Assembly: GCF_932276165.1 (NCBI RefSeq)
Contig: NC_064009.1
Coordinates: 8,680,001 to 8,744,000 of the forward strand
DNA length: 64,000 nt
Origin: Plutella xylostella
Taxonomy: Eukaryota > Arthropoda > Insecta > Lepidoptera > Plutellidae
Reading direction: 5' to 3'
This document shows, piece after piece, positions 43,634 to 56,619 of this stretch. The notes beneath the pieces were generated by a model. It ran no database searches. It was not told the origin of the DNA and saw nothing but the letters and a program-made list of their open reading frames with translations. Numbering within the stretch: position 1 is the stretch's first letter; the number at the start of each line of letters is the position of its first letter. A program made the position numbers and the translations under genes.

Positions 43634-44362
43634 TTGTTTTTGTACAAGTCTTACAAGCTTATTGTTCAAGTTGTTAAACTCTTACACTAAGATCTTCTTC
43701 GTGTTAAGGTGATAAAAACTAAGCACGATAGTATAAAATAAAGTTTAAAAAAAAGTCCAATCAGAAGCTTTAGTGCAACAGTATATAATTAAAAAAAAAG
43801 GAAAGTCGATTTCTACGCTATAGAATTGCACAGCTAAAGGGCGAAATCAATACGGATAAAACAATTACAAGTTTTCAAGAGATTATGCTATTCAACGAAT
43901 TTTATTTGGATTTAATCGTTATGTGACATTTAATGATCTTACCTATTGATATCAAAAATATCAATTTTCACCGTATACACACATGATTTTATTACCACTG
44001 TATTGTCTGCAAAATGATTTTACTATGATCTACCTGAGTCGCGATCATAAGTTTCGATCCTCCGTTAACGTTGCGTATCGTCAACTGTCACTGTCAAAAT
44101 GTAAGGCAAAGTTAGTTCCAAAAGTGATATTTGTTTTTCCTAATGTGAGGTGGAATTTCACCAAACGCTAAACGTATTTTAGTAGCCTGTCATACGTCTG
44201 TCAGTTAGTACAAAATGTATTTAAAATTTGATTTAAACACGTTTAGCGTTTGGTAAAAGCGACCCTTCGTGTAGATTCGAAAATAGTATCGAATCCTGCT
44301 CGCTGCACTGTATCATTTTTTCTGTTTTAAAATACACACGCGAGAAATGTAAAAATTCCATG

Positions 44363-44401
44363 CATATGGATCCGCAATAGCAGTATTGCGGTTCCATATG
44401 T
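44363..44401. repeat. Hairpin with 17-bp arms
   Basis: CATATGGATCCGCAATA and, after a 4-bp loop, TATTGCGGTTCCATATG are inverse complements with one mismatch. A terminus of the GAGCAATGAAA MITE family follows at 44409. It may be the end of a decayed TIR element. Confidence 0.6.
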
Positions 44402-46184
44402 CACTGGAACTTTTTAATTGCTCGTGAGCGTAATAATAATAAATAAATAATAATAAGTCCAAAAAATATATGTCCGATTATCCGCCCACGTTCAAATCCA
44501 AAGGGGTCATACACCGAGCCCGATTCTCAGAGGGCGTGGCAGTCGTGTGCCATATGATAGAGTTAAACAAAGTTAAACAAACAAGCCAGGCCAGTGGGCC
44601 CGAATATAAGTAATAAATATAATTTATAATGTCTCTCCAAGTGTAATCTGCTGCTACGATCGCGACGACGCCTGCGATCCACGGATGTGTTGCCGGGTGC
44701 GTGAGGAGTATAGAGACTTCTTACTGCGAGGTTCAAAAAACATACATACACACGAATTGAAAACCTCCTTTTGGAGGTCGGTTAAAAATCATCATAATAT
44801 TTAGTCTGGTAGATATTTTGTTAAAAAATAATTTTTAACTGTTTTTTACATTGATATTAATAAAATTCAACTTTTAATTAATTTCTTACCGAATAACGGA
44901 ACAAGAAATCTTATCGAGAATTATGTTTAAGTTTGTTTTTGACCGTCATAAAAACACACAAATACATGATATGTATTTACGTACATGTAACAGTTCCAAT
45001 AATATTAAATACATATTTTTTAAATTGAAATATTGGAGTGTTACAATTTATAGGTTCAAGCTTGGAACAAATAAAAAGTTTATTCTTAGAACTTTCAACC
45101 TGCGTTGATGTCTTTTGTATGGCGCTACGCGGCCCGAGCATTGTCCCGGTAATAAATAGAGATTTGGCCGCAATGGCTGAATTTAAAATGTATTTGCTTG
45201 CTTGAATATGTCGGCTAAGAGTTAATGACTGATCACAAGATAATATATTATTTATTTGTGGACAAAATTACAAAAAAACTTAATCTACTAAACACATATT
45301 TATGTACAAATGGAGCTCTTATCGCTATTATCATGATATAAGAAAGTGTTGCATTATTTATCCGAAAGGGACATACTAAGTAAAAAATATTAACGTAATA
45401 GTTTCAGATTGGATAGATCAGACGCGTCAATTTCCACCAGCTTAACACATAACATGTACTCAAAAACATTCTAGAGAAAGTTATGCATCCTCTGTCTTAT
45501 TGAATAATCTATGAAAAATTATATAAAAGGAATAAAATTGTTAGCGTTACAGATGACCGGGGCAGGCGCAGTCAGGTTGTACAAATATATCTTATCTGGT
45601 ACTTAACAAAATTAATAATTAAGAACGCCAATTTATGATTGGGCCGAACCATACAGGCGTTCTGCCTGCCTGCTCGACTAATACATATTTTTAAATGATA
45701 ATTTCAAAGATAAAATTTCTTAGAAATTTTTAATAAATTTATCGGAATGAGATCTCCAGATAAGGGGTATTCTATGGACATTAATCGATGATTTTATACT
45801 TTTGCGTGAGAAAGTCGATTTCGATGGATTAATCGGGTTTAATCGAGACTATTCGATTTCGGGCATCGGTTTTATTAATTGGCATATCGGGGTTATGTAC
45901 GAGTGAATAAATTTTGTTCAAATAAATTGATTTTAAACAAATCGTTTGACTGTAAATTAATTTGTTTTGGTAGATAAAAATATAGTCTAATTATAAATAG
46001 GCATAGATACTGACTTTTATGATATTCATTGAGTTTTTTTAAATACTTTATGCTTAATATCAGTTACATATTTGGTAATGTAGAATGTTGAAGTTTAAAT
46101 ATGAATGATAAAAATAAGTTATGTGGTTGCGGTATCAGGTAGTTAAACCTCGCTTAATCTCTAATTTTTAAATTTTTATGTGGG

Positions 46185-46330
46185 GACGTCTCACACACGG
46201 CCATCCGACCCCAAGCTAGACAGAGCCTGTGTTATGGGTATCGGACAGCTGATAAATCTACACAAATACATAGATAGATACATATTAAATATATAAATAT
46301 CAACACCCAAGACCCGAGTATTTTTATAAC
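46185..46330. repeat. Possible lepidopteran interspersed repeat
   Basis: CAGAGCCTGTGTTATGGGTA followed by TACATA-rich DNA and AACACCCAAGACCCGAGTA resembles a repeat commonly seen around microsatellites in moths. There are no other copies in this window, so the call rests on recognition alone. Confidence 0.3.
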
Positions 46331-48022
46331 TAGTATAGTTTTAGTTAGTTACCTGTGTCTTACAGTACCCACATTTACTTGCGTCCGACTGAACCGCTCG
46401 TGTGGCGTCACGTCACGGCTTTTAGCTCCGTCAATACTTAACGTGCCGGTGGCGTACTCTTCACTCATTTATTTCACTACTGTTTTTACAAACGTAAGAA
46501 AACTTACGGCGATGTCATGTTCAAGACTTCATCAATGATTCATCGTCTTGACCAGATTTTACTTTTGTGCAGACCGCTTTTTTTGTCCTTTTAAACGTAT
46601 GTATGCTGTTTTTGTTTAAGTGACAAGTATATTAATATTAGGTAGGTAGGTATCTTTTGTACCTCTCCAGATTATTACTACTAATTACTCTATAATTTCT
46701 TGTACTTATGTTATAGCTACCAAAAATAAATTTCTGATTTCAATGGTCACGGAAAAATCGTGAAAATACCTAAGTATTGCAAAAAAAAACATAGGTGAGG
46801 CAAAACTCGATGGAAAAGCTGGTAACCTACTTAAAAAAACAAACCCAATTTTCAATCATAGAGCACGGGCCATTCCAAACCGGCCAACCAACAATATTAC
46901 GCATTAATGACGTATAAATATTGATGTTTTGATTGAGAGTTTGTTCCTGCGCGCACGAGCTACAAAGAATATCCGGTAAATTGGAGAAACTTGACTGGAT
47001 TGACATTTGGCGGTATTTAAAACACAAAAGAATACCGGTAGACCAATAAATATGAAAAAGCAAAGAACAACTTGCATGCAAGTGGATTTCAGACGTGTAC
47101 TGTCTTAGTACCTAGCATAATTTTACTTATAAATGAGTTTACCTACGCATATTCACATTTGAAAAATTCAATTGTATTTTAGTTTTCAGCTATCATTAGG
47201 AGATAATTATGCAATAAGTGAGTTCAATGTTTTGATGATGATCAGAAATTAACACTACTGGACTCTTTATAATCTATTTTTAAATTTAACTGAATTAGTA
47301 CAAGTGCAATTAGCAGGGCTGAATTAGTCACAGTCTAAAAAAAACAACATTTAGCCACAAATACTCCTCAAACTCAAACAACTTGGAGTCTGGAGTAATT
47401 TAATATTTTAATTACATTTCTACCAGTACACCTTGACGATACAGACAAATATCCACTTTACCTGTTTCAGTTTTAGATTTAAATTGCTTTACATACGTAG
47501 ACTTTCTTCTGACGGCCAAGTTGAAATCAATTATGAGTAAACACCACGAGAGCCGGACTACCGTATGTGCGATGCTACTTACTCTTTGTAAATATGACTC
47601 TATTTGTACTGGGCTACCGACCACTGCCTTTAGCTTTAGAACACTCTAGTGAGAAGTGGAATGTTGCAGTGAAAATAAGAAGGTCTTTTGGGAATTCAAT
47701 AATGGTATACAGGGAATCTAAGATAAGGAAACCAAAAATATATATTTTTATATATAAATGTGGTCAGCAAAAAGTCATTCACTTAATAGCCAGCAGTGGC
47801 AAGGACTAGGTGATACTAAACCTCTCCCGAAATAATTGTATTCTCTTTTATTCATTGTGCTCAGACTCACATGAAAATTTATTCCGTTTGTTTTTGTAAA
47901 GAAAGGAGAGCTGCATAATGAGTTGGGGGAAATGTGACCAACTCGTTCATTGGATAAGAATAGAGGATGGTAGTGTCGAGTAATTAGTTAGGATATTTCT
48001 GGAAATACTGGTCAGTATTTAA

Positions 48023-48097
48023 CGAAAAAGACGTAGTGGTGTGGGACACCCTCCGGCTCGATGGAGAGACGACCTGCGAAAACTCGCTGGTAGGTAA
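48023..48097 (+). pseudogene. Small RTE-like C-terminal remnant
   Basis: The frame RKRRSGVGHPPARWRDDLRK, then LAGR and a stop, aligns with TGKRSVGRPPARWTDDLRRVAG of the copy at 23003. It stops before the GEAYVQQW block. It is an old fragment. Confidence 0.65.
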
Positions 48098-48475
48098 TGG
48101 AGGATAAAATATATAGAAAACGAAATCGTTACCTAGTCTGCTAAATTAACCTTACATAGAAGACTATAAAGCTTAAAACGGAAATCTATAAACTCTACTA
48201 TACGGCTACATCACTAACGGTACTGTGGGGATCACCAAACATTTTCAGCTCAACTCTGACTCGTATATCCTAAAAAGGATGGTGTGATTATCTCTAGAAC
48301 AGATCGGGTGCTAAGATTTACAAGTTCGCCGACTGTTTAAGGTGATAAACTGGCGTTTTAATAAGCTACGCGTGTATATGCCATACACATTGCATGCTTT
48401 CAAGATGGATCTTTGTTTATATGTTATATTTCTAGGTCATGCAGTACATACATAGTAGACTTACGTCTTGCAGAT

Positions 48476-48663
48476 GTTAAGCCTAGTCGTAGGCCTTCAA
48501 GCGGCTTGAAAACATCTGACAGTCGGGTTGACTACTTACCCGACAACTTTGCTTGTGTATGGGTCCACCACCCGCACTAGACCAGTGTGGTGAACTAGGC
48601 CTAAACTTCATTGGAAGGAGACCCGTGCCCCAGCAGTAAGGACGTGATGGGTCGTGATGATGA
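48476..48663 (+). repeat. 5'-truncated 5S-derived SINE fragment, second
   Basis: It begins GTTAAGCCTAGTCGTAGGCC and matches the latter half of the copy at 40831-41197, including TCTGACAGTCGGGTTG and GGAGACCCGTGCCCCAGCAG, ending in a (GAT)n tail. It carries small deletions relative to that copy. Confidence 0.75.
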
Positions 48664-48829
48664 TATTTGTAACACTCTGGACTCTCTCCAACTAAACGCA
48701 TTCAAATTACTACTTATTATGTTTTATATGTATAATAGGTTTAATGACCCAGGAAACAAGTAGTTTTAAGCCGCATTCAAATTAGACACACATAGACATA
48801 AGCAATTCCCATCAACCAATTTAGCAGTG

Positions 48830-49020
48830 GTAAAAAACGCAGCGTTCCAACCGCCAGTTCGCGGATCCAGACTGCCGGAAACGGCGGCGCTTGCAGCTAT
48901 TATCGTAAAAGTGTCGTCGGCGGCGTGGGCGCGCCGTAAAGTGACGGATCAGCGGCGGCGGCGGCGGCGGCGGTGGGCGGCAATGAGATGCGACAGGAAA
49001 CTGGGTTGCGCCCGCGTTTG
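48830..49020. promoter_or_regulatory. CpG-rich patch with (CGG)n
   Basis: A GC-rich block contains a (GGC)7-like trinucleotide run (48951-48973) and several GCGCGCC/GGCGGCG groups. Short open frames on both strands are explained by the composition. It may be a promoter or 5' exon of a host gene, but nothing downstream supports this. Confidence 0.25.
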
Positions 49021-51046
49021 TTGAGAATCGCGAGTGTACAGGAGACTTATTAGGAGCAAACATTCACGTTGAGTTACGGGTGAACCTTTTGGTCCGCTCC
49101 AACACAATACATAACTTACTTAGTATATACTCATTTGAATTATGTCATGGCCTGGTACTGCCTATCATGCATACATTATCTATCTATGTTATCCTGGTAA
49201 TCTTATCAATCCTTATCCTTCCAATGCGCTGAATTCGAAAAAATATTATTGTTACGTTCTTGAGTGCTATACTATAATTTTTACCGCGGAAACCCCACGG
49301 GATAAAGGTTCAAACTTTCTACGGAGAAGATAGTTTCTGATCATTTGTAACTGGCTGGCTGGCACACTGATATTATTTGTTATATAGTCTATATAAAGAG
49401 CTGATGGCCCTCAGTCCATGTTCCGATGGAACAGATGTGGTCATCATTATCATTGTTATCACCAGACAAGCACTAGTAGTGAGTGCCACATTTCCTTCCA
49501 ACTATACGAGAACAAATGACTGCATAGGCATTAGCCGTAAAGATGTTCATTAATATGCACTATTAATCATAAATTACATTCCGTTCATTGCAGTTCAACT
49601 TATATGAAAAATTACAAAACTGCACACAAAATTTTGCTACAGTATTCCTCAACTAACTTTTTGTTTTATTTCAAACAACCTGCCGAAATAAAAGCGAAAC
49701 AAAAAGATCTGCTACAATTTTTAACCAAACCCTCGAAGAATTCGAAGCCAAAACCGTGACTTACTCGTTACAGCTAAAAAGAGAACAGAATAAAAAGGGT
49801 ACCAATGCTGGATATTTTGTCTGCCGCTCGTGATATGTTTTTAAGAGATATAAAATAAATAAAATAGGTACCATCGATTCGGTTGTGACACCACTGCTCC
49901 AAGTGTCTTTTGCTTTATGGATTTTAAGGTTCCTCGGTACTGTTTGTGATTACTTGTTTGAATAAGTTATTTTAGTTAATCTTATGGAACTGGTTAGAAA
50001 ACTCCCGTTCCAAAAACGACCGAAGCGGATTGAATAATAGGTGCAGAAATATATTTTTTACCAATTGGCTAACTTAATCCCGATTTTACGCTCCAAAAAT
50101 ATCCAACAGAAAAATCCCAAGGCTCATAGTCCATTTAATAGAACAACTAGGTATTAGTCCCAAAAACACGTCTTAGATAGTTAAATACCAGCGCTATGGC
50201 CTACCATAGCATAACTCTTTTCAGCACCGAAAAGCAGCACTCACGCTCATTTTTATTATTCTTTAAACTTTATTTATTTATCTTCATTAATTACCTATGT
50301 TTGTGTTGTTTCTGTGTGTGTTTGAAATAAATGAATTTCTTTCTTTCTTTTTATTTAGATATATTTCTATAGAATACTATTCAACCATCAGGACCCTCCA
50401 AAAGTTTCGCTCCTGGCCGCTATTTCTTTAGTCATTTTGTAGTAAAGATGAACACGTCTGAAATTTGCATACAATAGCGAGTCGGGTGCAATATGCGGCC
50501 GCTAATGCCTCCCCTGTACACTGTAGCGAATGCCTAGCAGACTGTAGAATTAAAAACTAAACGTGAATTTTGGTGCAGGGTTAAGGAAAGGTAAGTTTGT
50601 TGGCTGTGCTGTGGCCGGTTATAACCTCAACGGCTGAACGAGGGAAGGCACCGCGAGTAACTTGTTGACTCTACATCAGATGCATTTTAATATTAACTAC
50701 CTAGATGGGTTGTCAGTGCAAAAGAAACTCGTCAAATCGAGTCTCGACAATTAACACCCCGTTTCTATATCTTAGCTCAGATTTGAAAGATCTGTGACTT
50801 TTCATTGGTAACGGTTGAACTTAAAACAGTCAGACAGTTAACAGAATGCAGACAGTTTTTGGCTTTGTTTTTGTATGTGATAAACCATCTTGTCCGTATA
50901 TCCTTAATCCGTATATCTAAGCTCTACATATATTGTAATGTAAAATAAATTCGGCGCACCCCGGGCTATCAGCAATTTCTCTATCATTTTACCACGATGG
51001 AAAACCTTATTTATAAAATAAAATATTTTCTATTCTTATTTATTCT
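49021..51046. other. No gene recognised
   Basis: AT-rich DNA. A GAAATAAATGAATTTCTTTC stretch with (TTTC)n at 50323-50350 could be the tail of a truncated retroelement. Nothing else can be supported. Confidence 0.45.
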
Positions 51047-51195
51047 TTAAACTAGAATTTCAACGATCTAAAACTTATAATAATCACTAGAATGCAGAAG
51101 TAGTATAACATAGTTAAATAGTTGAATTTCAAAATAGTTTTGCATTCTAGTGATTATTATAAGTTATACCTAGATAGTTGAAACCCTAGTTTAAA
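51047..51195. mobile_element. Small fold-back MITE
   Basis: TTAAACTAGAATTTCAAC at the left and GTTGAAACCCTAGTTTAA at the right, with inner CTTATAATAATCACTAGAAT and its inverse, give arms of about 50 bp around a 45-bp loop. It is 149 bp and non-coding. Confidence 0.7.
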
Positions 51196-51828
51196 AAATG
51201 AATAATAAAATGTTTGTCAAATATTAAACAAGCGTTTAGTTAAAATTAATTCGATTCATTGAATAATAAGTGCCTATACTATTAATAAATCATCCATATT
51301 TCCGTATATTTCTCAAACGTTTCACAATAGCCAAAAGTCAAGACAAAAGCAAACTTACGGCCTTGAGAATAAACGTGAAATAAGTAGTTTTAGAACAAAA
51401 GTGTCACCTACAAAGCATTGACCCCTGACATGAGTGACAAAAATACAAATATGTGCTCAAAACTCTACGTCAGACAAAGTGAGGCCGACTCACGGATTTC
51501 CATCAAGCGTCGTTTGTTTGTGGAGGTAGGACTTATACAGAGTCTGCATAGACTGGCTGTCTATTCTCCTCCTTAAAAAACAGTCCCAAACAAATCTCTA
51601 AACTGTCATTTTCCATGTAGACCTCATACATACAAGACGTTTAAATACAATACGCCATTTTATTAATACTTATTTAAAAGTAAATTTTGTAGGTTGAGAA
51701 CCATATTTTCGATCGATTACAATATGTCATAATAATTACCTATAATATATTGTTCCTCTCCCAATTGCACTGAGCACCACTTATTCTATGTTATATATAT
51801 GTAGCATATTAAAAAAAAATTGCCTTTA

Positions 51829-52134
51829 GTAATAGACGCATTTTTCCTGAAATAAAAATGACATATTATGTATCTAGCCTATCTGAAACCTAGTTAAACA
51901 TTGTGAGATATGGCGTTTCGACTTTCTCCGTGTTCGGCATCATAAGGGTCACAGTGACAGTTAAATAAAGTCCATTTTTTTCTCCACCTTTATTTGCAAG
52001 GTGCGGGTGCCTATATAAATAGAGTGAGTCGCCCGCGCGCCTCAGTTGTAATATCACCATGCAGAAATGACTAGGTTTCAGATAGGCTAGATACATAATA
52101 TGTAATTTTTATTTCAGGAAAAATGCGTCTATTA
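51829..52134. mobile_element. TIR element carrying a TATA-plus-initiator promoter, short copy
   Basis: Inverted arms of about 65-75 bp start ATAGACGCATTTTTCCTG at the left and end with the inverse at the right (52070-52133), with TA on each outer side. The interior between the arms holds a core promoter (52012-52046) read on the plus strand. About 51885-52046 matches the reverse complement of 56585-56755, so this short element looks like an internally deleted relative of the larger structure ending at 56.77 kb. It encodes nothing itself. Confidence 0.7.
52012..52046 (+). promoter_or_regulatory. Core promoter: TATA box and arthropod initiator
   Basis: TATATAAAT at 52012-52020 is followed about 30 bp downstream by TCAGT at 52042-52046, the arthropod initiator consensus. 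The spacing is that of a textbook RNA polymerase II core promoter. The first downstream ATG (52059) opens only three codons, so in this short element the promoter has no gene. Confidence 0.65.
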
Positions 52135-52178
52135 TGTAGTCTGAGCCTATCTGAAACCTAGTTAAACATTGTGAGATG

Positions 52179-54770
52179 TGTTTACTATCGCATGGTGGAG
52201 AGAAAACCAACTGTGACCCATAAGCTACTGATGAGTATATCAGTAGATAAATATTTGAATCTATAAATTTATAATGCATAGATTTCTAGGTAATAGATAT
52301 ACTAAAAAGAAAGGTATAAGTATACATAAGACTTAAGTACTTCCTTATTATTCCTGACTTGTCAGAAAGTTATGGAAGGTATGTACCTATACATATAGGT
52401 AGGTATTTATACATATGGATACACACAGTGCCTCTTCGAAAGCAATACTTATTAGTAATTATTGATCAAAATCTTGTTATTGTCAAGGCAATATTTTTAA
52501 CATACACTAGCCGAATGGATGGAACCAGTGAAATACTTTGCAACAATATTTAAAAGCTGTAAAATGTAGAGTATCGATCCAGGCCGCTGGGGCTCAGGTC
52601 AGCACATGCTGACTAGGGTATGTAATTCTGGACTGACCTCAGAAATGCAGCAGGCGACCCTGGAGCCTCGAGGACCTGCTCAGTCAGCCCTGTACGAGGA
52701 CACGGCCTGCAACACCTGGCGCGGCATCTAGTCCTTGGAACGAGGAGTGGTGCTTGAAGGGAAGATAATTTTACTAAATATCTCAGCCTCATCAGCTCTG
52801 GAAAAGATTAGATGAAGGCTGTGACACTGGCGGATAACTAAGTATTCAGTTTTTCAAAACATGATGCAGGTTACTATATTCATATTCTATATTGACAAGT
52901 ACTCGTAACACACAGTCTAATTTTGTATTGTAACTAACTCGGCGGTTAACGAGTTCCTGTGCAGTCCTACTAGGAAGGAAAGTTATTTTATAAGCCTTTG
53001 CACCGATTTTGTGGGCTACTATCATTCTGTATCATCATGTGTGAATATTATGAGCTCTGGCAGCATTCCTTGGTAGATGACATCAATTAATAAAGATTGA
53101 TTAACACAACAATAGCAATTATAATAGTTGATAAATGAAACCCGGCTAACATGTCTTAACTGGGTAAGTAAATGATCAGTCATGCCACCAGGATAAGTAA
53201 AATGTTCAGTACTTCATATGAAAAACATTAACAAGGTCACCTTTAGGTATGTTCGTCAACACTAAGGGCAGGTCTCGGCCAAAACCTTAAGGCTTCGCCT
53301 TGTTGCAACTTCAAAGGTATGTAGGTAGGAACCTACTTACATTGTTGTAGGTTCGATTTTGAAACCATTAAGTCAACCTGGATAAAACAAAATAAAATAG
53401 CTCGATTAAATAAAGATGGTACGTAAAGATGTTAGTTGTACCTGATCAGACCTGATGCAACGATAGCCAACATAGACTCTCTAATCTGTGGAAGCAACAA
53501 TCATGGTGGCGGGAACATGGACAGTTGGACGAGCCACCTCGAGCCTGACTTATCAATCAGAACTGACAGTTCGCCAACAGCAGATAGCTTGCGGCTATCT
53601 ATAGGTAAACTTAGGTAGTTAGCTATACCCAAGAAAAAGTCCTTGGACATCGATATGACAGTGGAACGGCGAATAACTGTGACCTTCTTTAAAACAAAAA
53701 GGCTTGTTGTTGTCCAGCTAAGGAAGGTTACCTACTTCAGCGACCTGGTATTGCATTCTGAAAGAACTGCGAAGAGTTAATATTATGACTAATAATTATT
53801 ACTTATTTAGAAAGTTTTCCGCAAACTCTAATAAATCAAGCAGCTACCACGTCACCGCTGCCCGGTTATAACTCTGTACTAGCTTAGTAGATATATATAC
53901 CAGTTCTAGCCTTCAGCTAGAGGCCAGAGAGCTCCTAAATGTGATGCGAGTACGAGCATGACACAAGTAATTTTTTACTTGGTAACTAGTTACGTAACTA
54001 ACTGAAAGATCCATAAAACAGTTGAGGATTACTCAGAATGGAATTGTGAAAACGGCACGTCTGCATCTTAACCAGTCAGTCTAAGTAGTTTCAGCAGATA
54101 CAGTGTTGAAAAATAGTTATGAAACGTTTGCGCCAGAATTGAATTAAAAATACATTTTCATTAGAGAAGCCGTCTAGGCATGAATAGGTACTTTCACCCT
54201 TTGGATTGTGCTCCAAATGATGACCTTCGAAATTCATAGAAATTTAATGACGACTGCCATTGTTTATTATCTAGCCCCGTACATTGAGTAGGGCCGCGGC
54301 TACACGTGATGTGATACACAGTACACAGTAGGTATATGCATGTTCCCAGAATAGTGGAAGTTATAATTTTACCAAAAGGTAGTCGTCTCGTGCAAGAGCA
54401 CCGTTACTCGATTTATTCGATACACAACTAGTAGACAGCTGCTGCGTAGGAGGTTCACGCATTTTTCAACAAAGAGCTCGGATTATACACACTCACAATC
54501 CACTGGAACATAAGGAAGACAGCTAATATGGTGCCACTCAGAAACCGCGATGACACTCCGATCATGATCACCCGACAGTAGGATCATAATAAATTCGGTA
54601 ACTTGTGAAGCGGTATGGTATAGCAACAGCGACTTTCACGAAATCAGGAATTAGCTCAGTGCTTTTAGGTTGAACACTCGCCGGTGGGATTCACTTTGCT
54701 CACAGCCGAGAAAAGAAAAGACTCAAAGCTGGAATCTGCCGATGTGTCATGACACTTAAGATAGTGTCTG
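52179..54770. other. Interior of the putative large TIR element, left part
   Basis: Base composition is more balanced than in the flanks, but no frame exceeds about 65 codons and no motif of a transposase, helicase or replication protein is visible on either strand. If a gene was once here it is intron-rich or decayed. Confidence 0.45.
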
Positions 54771-54906
54771 GGGGGTCACTTTATATGACGAAAAACGAAC
54801 TTTCAGTGCACTGCGGCGCGAGCCGCTCTATCTGTTTGTATGTATTAAACGTGCCGATTGCACGACAGCTCTCGTTCGTTCGTTTCTCATCAGTATAGAG
54901 TAACGC
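54771..54906. mobile_element. MITE with GGGTCACTCT termini, copy 4
   Basis: It starts GGGGGTCACTTTATATG and ends AGTATAGAGTAAC, with internal AACGTGCCGATTGCACGACA and CTCGTTCGTTCG shared with the copy at 30029. It lies within the larger interval bounded by the promoter-bearing inverted termini (51.8-56.8 kb). Confidence 0.68.
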
Positions 54907-55439
54907 TCCTGTACTTACCGTGCGTCACCATTCCCATGAGCAGTCCAATGATCTTTAGGCAGTTTAGAACAAAAGCTGCATTAGACAGTTTCTTCAGCAG
55001 AGACATCGAAATAAAAAATTGATTGCACAACTATCCCCAGGAGCAGTCTACAGGTCACTTAGGGGAGTTCAGAAGAAAGCTGCTTTAATAGAATACCCTA
55101 CCTCAGCGGAGGCATCAAATTGAAGTACTATAACACTTTTAGAAGCGGTACACGTTACCCGATTTGTCGTCATCCATGCCGATGCGGCTACGGCGACTGC
55201 AGGTGGTTACTCAGGCTTCGTTGGTGTGCCCTTGTATGGCTAACATGACCAACCTTGGCAGTAAACGTTCGTCTGCATATGCCAAAATCACTGATGAATA
55301 GCGCACGTTACTCGATACCTTCTAAATAAGTCACTCATAATGATGGCTGATGATGATGATGACCGTGCTAGCAATAGTGCAGGCGGTTCCGCTGAGCATA
55401 AAATCTCTTCCCAGACAGGGGGCGTTTGGATCTGGCAAC

Positions 55440-55890
55440 CAGAACAGGAGTGCCAAGTGTGCGCAGCGATGCAGGTGGGACAACACAGCCGCCAGGGCAG
55501 GAGTACATGGCTGGGTCTATGGCTGCATAGTGCAGGTAGCACAAACCGGTGGCCAGGGCCAGGACCGGGTGTACGCTGCGATGCAGGTGGCACAAAACGG
55601 TGGCCAGGGCCAGGACCGGGTGTACAGCCGCCAGGGCAGGAGTGCATGGCTGGGTCTATGCAGCGATGCAGGTACCACAAACCGGTGGCCAGGGCCAGGA
55701 CCGGGTGTACGCTGCGATGCAGGTGGGACGAGACGGCGGCCAGCGCAGGAGCACAGGGCCGGGTGTATGCTGCGATGCAGGTGGCACGAACCGGTGGTCA
55801 GGGCAGGAGCGCAGGGCCGGGTGTACGCTGCGATGCAGGTGCCACGAGACGGCGGCCAGCGCAGGAGCACAGGGCCGGGTGCAGGTTACA
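55440..55890. repeat. GC-rich minisatellite, 50-60-bp units
   Basis: GCGATGCAGGTGG recurs at about 55467, 55578, 55660, 55713, 55772 and 55831, with intervening blocks GCCAGGGCCAGGACCGGGTG or GCCAGCGCAGGAGCACAGGG. Units are degenerate and 53-59 bp in the right half. Open frames of 195-225 codons on the plus strand, and others on the minus, run through it in several phases because the units lack stops. A Gly/Arg/Gln-rich protein is possible, but I see no independent support for coding. Confidence 0.75.
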
Positions 55891-56585
55891 CGAAACTTTT
55901 ATTTCACCGAATCGGCCTGCCTACCCTCAGCGGGTAGGTAACGGCGGATCACATTACTCGCCGCACATGCCACAATGTCCCAACATACTGAAACTCGGAG
56001 CCACGTGCTTCCTGTAAAAAATCCTATGACGGTCCTGGAAAGCTCCTGTTTGTAAAGCCTTACATAAGCTATAATCAAGTGCATTATTGTAATAGCAAAG
56101 TTTTTATCAACAGTTTTCTAAAAATATTAGAAATTGAGGGTAGAAAAATATATTTTTATTATTTTTTTCCTGTATAAAATTAACATATGCTTTACTTAAA
56201 GCGGTCATTAATGTAAGTATCTAGCTCAAGCGCCACTAGTAGGACCGGAATATGTGATCAATCATCACCACGACTATTGAATCGGACCCTACTGCGTGGG
56301 ATAAAAACCCCAAGCGCCGGAGCATTATGACCAGTGTCTGAGCTTTTAAAAGCAGTAAATAATAGCATTTTACTCACGGCTTATCAACTCAAACCTTCGT
56401 TGCGAAATCCTCAGCAATGGCTGCGTGCGCAGCAGCCGGCAGGCCCCGCGCCTCACGCTACAGCTCCCGGCAGCGAGGACTCCGCAAATTCAATATTATA
56501 TTTTTCCCCGTCGGAGCGAAGCCGACGAGAACCGTGGCTACATTGAGCCATTTTGCCGAAGTGTTCACTTCAAAAATCAAAAACC

Positions 56586-56619
56586 AACTGAGGCGCGCGG
56601 GCGACTCACTCTATTTATA
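56586..56619 (-). promoter_or_regulatory. Core promoter (TATA plus initiator) facing inward from the right terminus
   Basis: On the minus strand TATATAAATA (56611-56620) precedes TCAGT (56586-56590) by about 30 bp, as in the short copy at 52012. Unlike that copy it is followed by an ATG (about 56554) in good context opening 32 codons beginning MAQCSHGSRRL. The frame stops at a TGA that overlaps a donor-like GTGAGG, so it could be a first exon. No downstream exon was identified. Confidence 0.5.

Larger units (their letters stand above)
43650..48022. other. Large stretch without recognised genes
   Basis: This is 4.4 kb of AT-rich DNA with only a hairpin and MITE end near 44.4 kb, a short AACCTCCTTTTGGAGGT hairpin at 44761-44777 (part of a common lepidopteran terminal sequence) and a possible repeat at 46.2 kb. 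No frame above 85 codons. Confidence 0.5.
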
